NCBI GenBank assembly: GCA_009667805.1
Contig: CM019066.1
Span: 118,559,690 to 118,623,689, forward strand
Reading direction: 5' to 3'
DNA from: Leptobrachium leishanense
Lineage: Eukaryota > Chordata > Amphibia > Anura > Megophryidae
Length of the DNA: 64,000 nt
Position 1 is the first letter of the stretch. Every line of letters starts with the position of its first letter. The translations under genes were made by a program, and so were the position numbers. This document shows positions 63,496 through 64,000 of this stretch, piece after piece. The notes beneath the pieces were generated by a model, which saw only the letters and a program-made list of their open reading frames with translations, was not told the DNA's origin and ran no database searches.

Positions 63496-64000
63496 AACTA
63501 CTACCCTTCAATGCTGCCACCATTACTTCTAGCTCACAGGTACACTGCCTTGGTATCCTCATTTCCTCCAGTCTCTCCTTCACTCCACAGTCACTAAACA
63601 AATCTTGTTATTTTCAGATAAAAATCGTGGCATGCATCCGGTCCCTTTTCTAATAAAGGAATCTCATCCAAGCTCTGATCTCCCACCTTGACTATTGTAA
63701 CCCTGTTCTCATTTACTTTACCTATTCCAAGATTATGCTTCTACAACAGAGATCTCAAACTCGAGCCCCCAGACGTTTATTACCTACAATTTTAAAAAAA
63801 TGCCTTGAATGCAAAAAAATAGAGAATCATGGGAGGTGTAGTTCAGAAACATGGGGGGGGCAGAGTTTCGAATCCTTTCTATGCAGCCTAAAATGAACAC
63901 CTCTGATCTGCTCAGCCACTCACATCCCATACCTCTCACATCTCAAACATTCATCAGTTTCTTTTCTAATTCAATTCAAAACACTGGTCCTCCTGTAAAA
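63496..64000 (+). pseudogene. L2-clade reverse transcriptase fragment, running off the right edge
   Basis: NAATITSSSQVHCLGILISS corresponds to the [16 protein letters not shown] region of the L2 at 28671-32195, followed by LIQALISHLDYCNPVL (compare [17 protein letters not shown]). Near 63970 the bases for IQNTGPP / QFKTLVLL match IKFKILIL in another frame. A possible hAT-like MITE at 63748-63895 separates the two parts. Stops at about 63651 show decay. The upstream part of the L2 lies left of the solo LTR, where only a few codons can be guessed (before 62622). Confidence 0.7.
63748..63895. mobile_element. Possible hAT-like MITE
   Basis: CAGAGATCTCAAACTCG at the left and AACACCTCTG at the right are short inverted ends of a Charlie-like type. 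Flanking 8-mers do not match, so the borders are provisional. Confidence 0.4.

Overview
This is eukaryotic, repeat-dominated DNA, most likely from an anuran amphibian with a large genome. The evidence is the mix of elements: CR1 with its (TTTCTATG)-type tail, L2 with an (ATT)n-like tail, Tx1/L1-like LINEs, Tc1/mariner, hAT, Harbinger-type and TTAA-flanked MITEs, a tRNA-derived SINE, and Penelope-like DNA with a hammerhead ribozyme motif. Species cannot be read from the sequence. I found no convincing host gene, exon, tRNA or rRNA. Every recognisable protein is a transposase or reverse transcriptase, and almost all are broken by stops, frameshifts or nested insertions.

Layout. 1-3196 is a hAT element (copy A) cut by the left edge. 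4378-6275 is a SINE holding a Harbinger-type MITE and a mariner fold-back, which itself holds another MITE. 7178-9441 has a MITE, a decayed Tc1 gene and a short palindromic MITE. 9618-13530 is a TTAA element carrying a SINE, a fold-back MITE and two Harbinger-type MITEs, one of which carries a second TTAA element. 15418-18130 is a minus-strand L1 fragment ending in an 18-bp minisatellite. 19279-20801 is a non-autonomous hAT element with a giant internal palindrome. 21300-21566 has a possible decayed hammerhead. 24410-25749 is a TTAA element and 25880-27154 a possible solo LTR. 27333-35231 is an L1-like LINE with a 13-bp target-site duplication (TSD), split by a nearly complete antisense L2 at 28671-32195. 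36679-46251 has MITEs, an L2 fragment, a broken Tc1 copy and a TTAA element containing a CR1. 47483-48455 has two minisatellites and 48510-49330 the 3' part of a DD34E Tc1 transposase. 49421-50630 is a SINE split by a second non-autonomous hAT. 50816-53467 has a fold-back, a TTAA MITE, an L1 fragment and a hAT MITE. 55115-61597 is hAT copy B with both ends and a perfect 8-bp TSD, split by a Penelope-like insertion and a TTAA MITE. 62627-63495 is a solo LTR with a 5-bp TSD inside an L2 fragment that runs off the right edge.

The value of the window lies in its stratigraphy. Several insertions can be dated against each other because an uninterrupted copy of the same host repeat is also present, giving exact empty sites. 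The best items for follow-up are the hammerhead plus near-perfect 167-bp inverted repeat in hAT copy B, the mariner derivative with two 3' ends and a lost catalytic Asp, the 2A-like motif in L2, and the minisatellites that arise inside transposons. I saw nothing that amounts to a new defence, metabolic or regulatory system.
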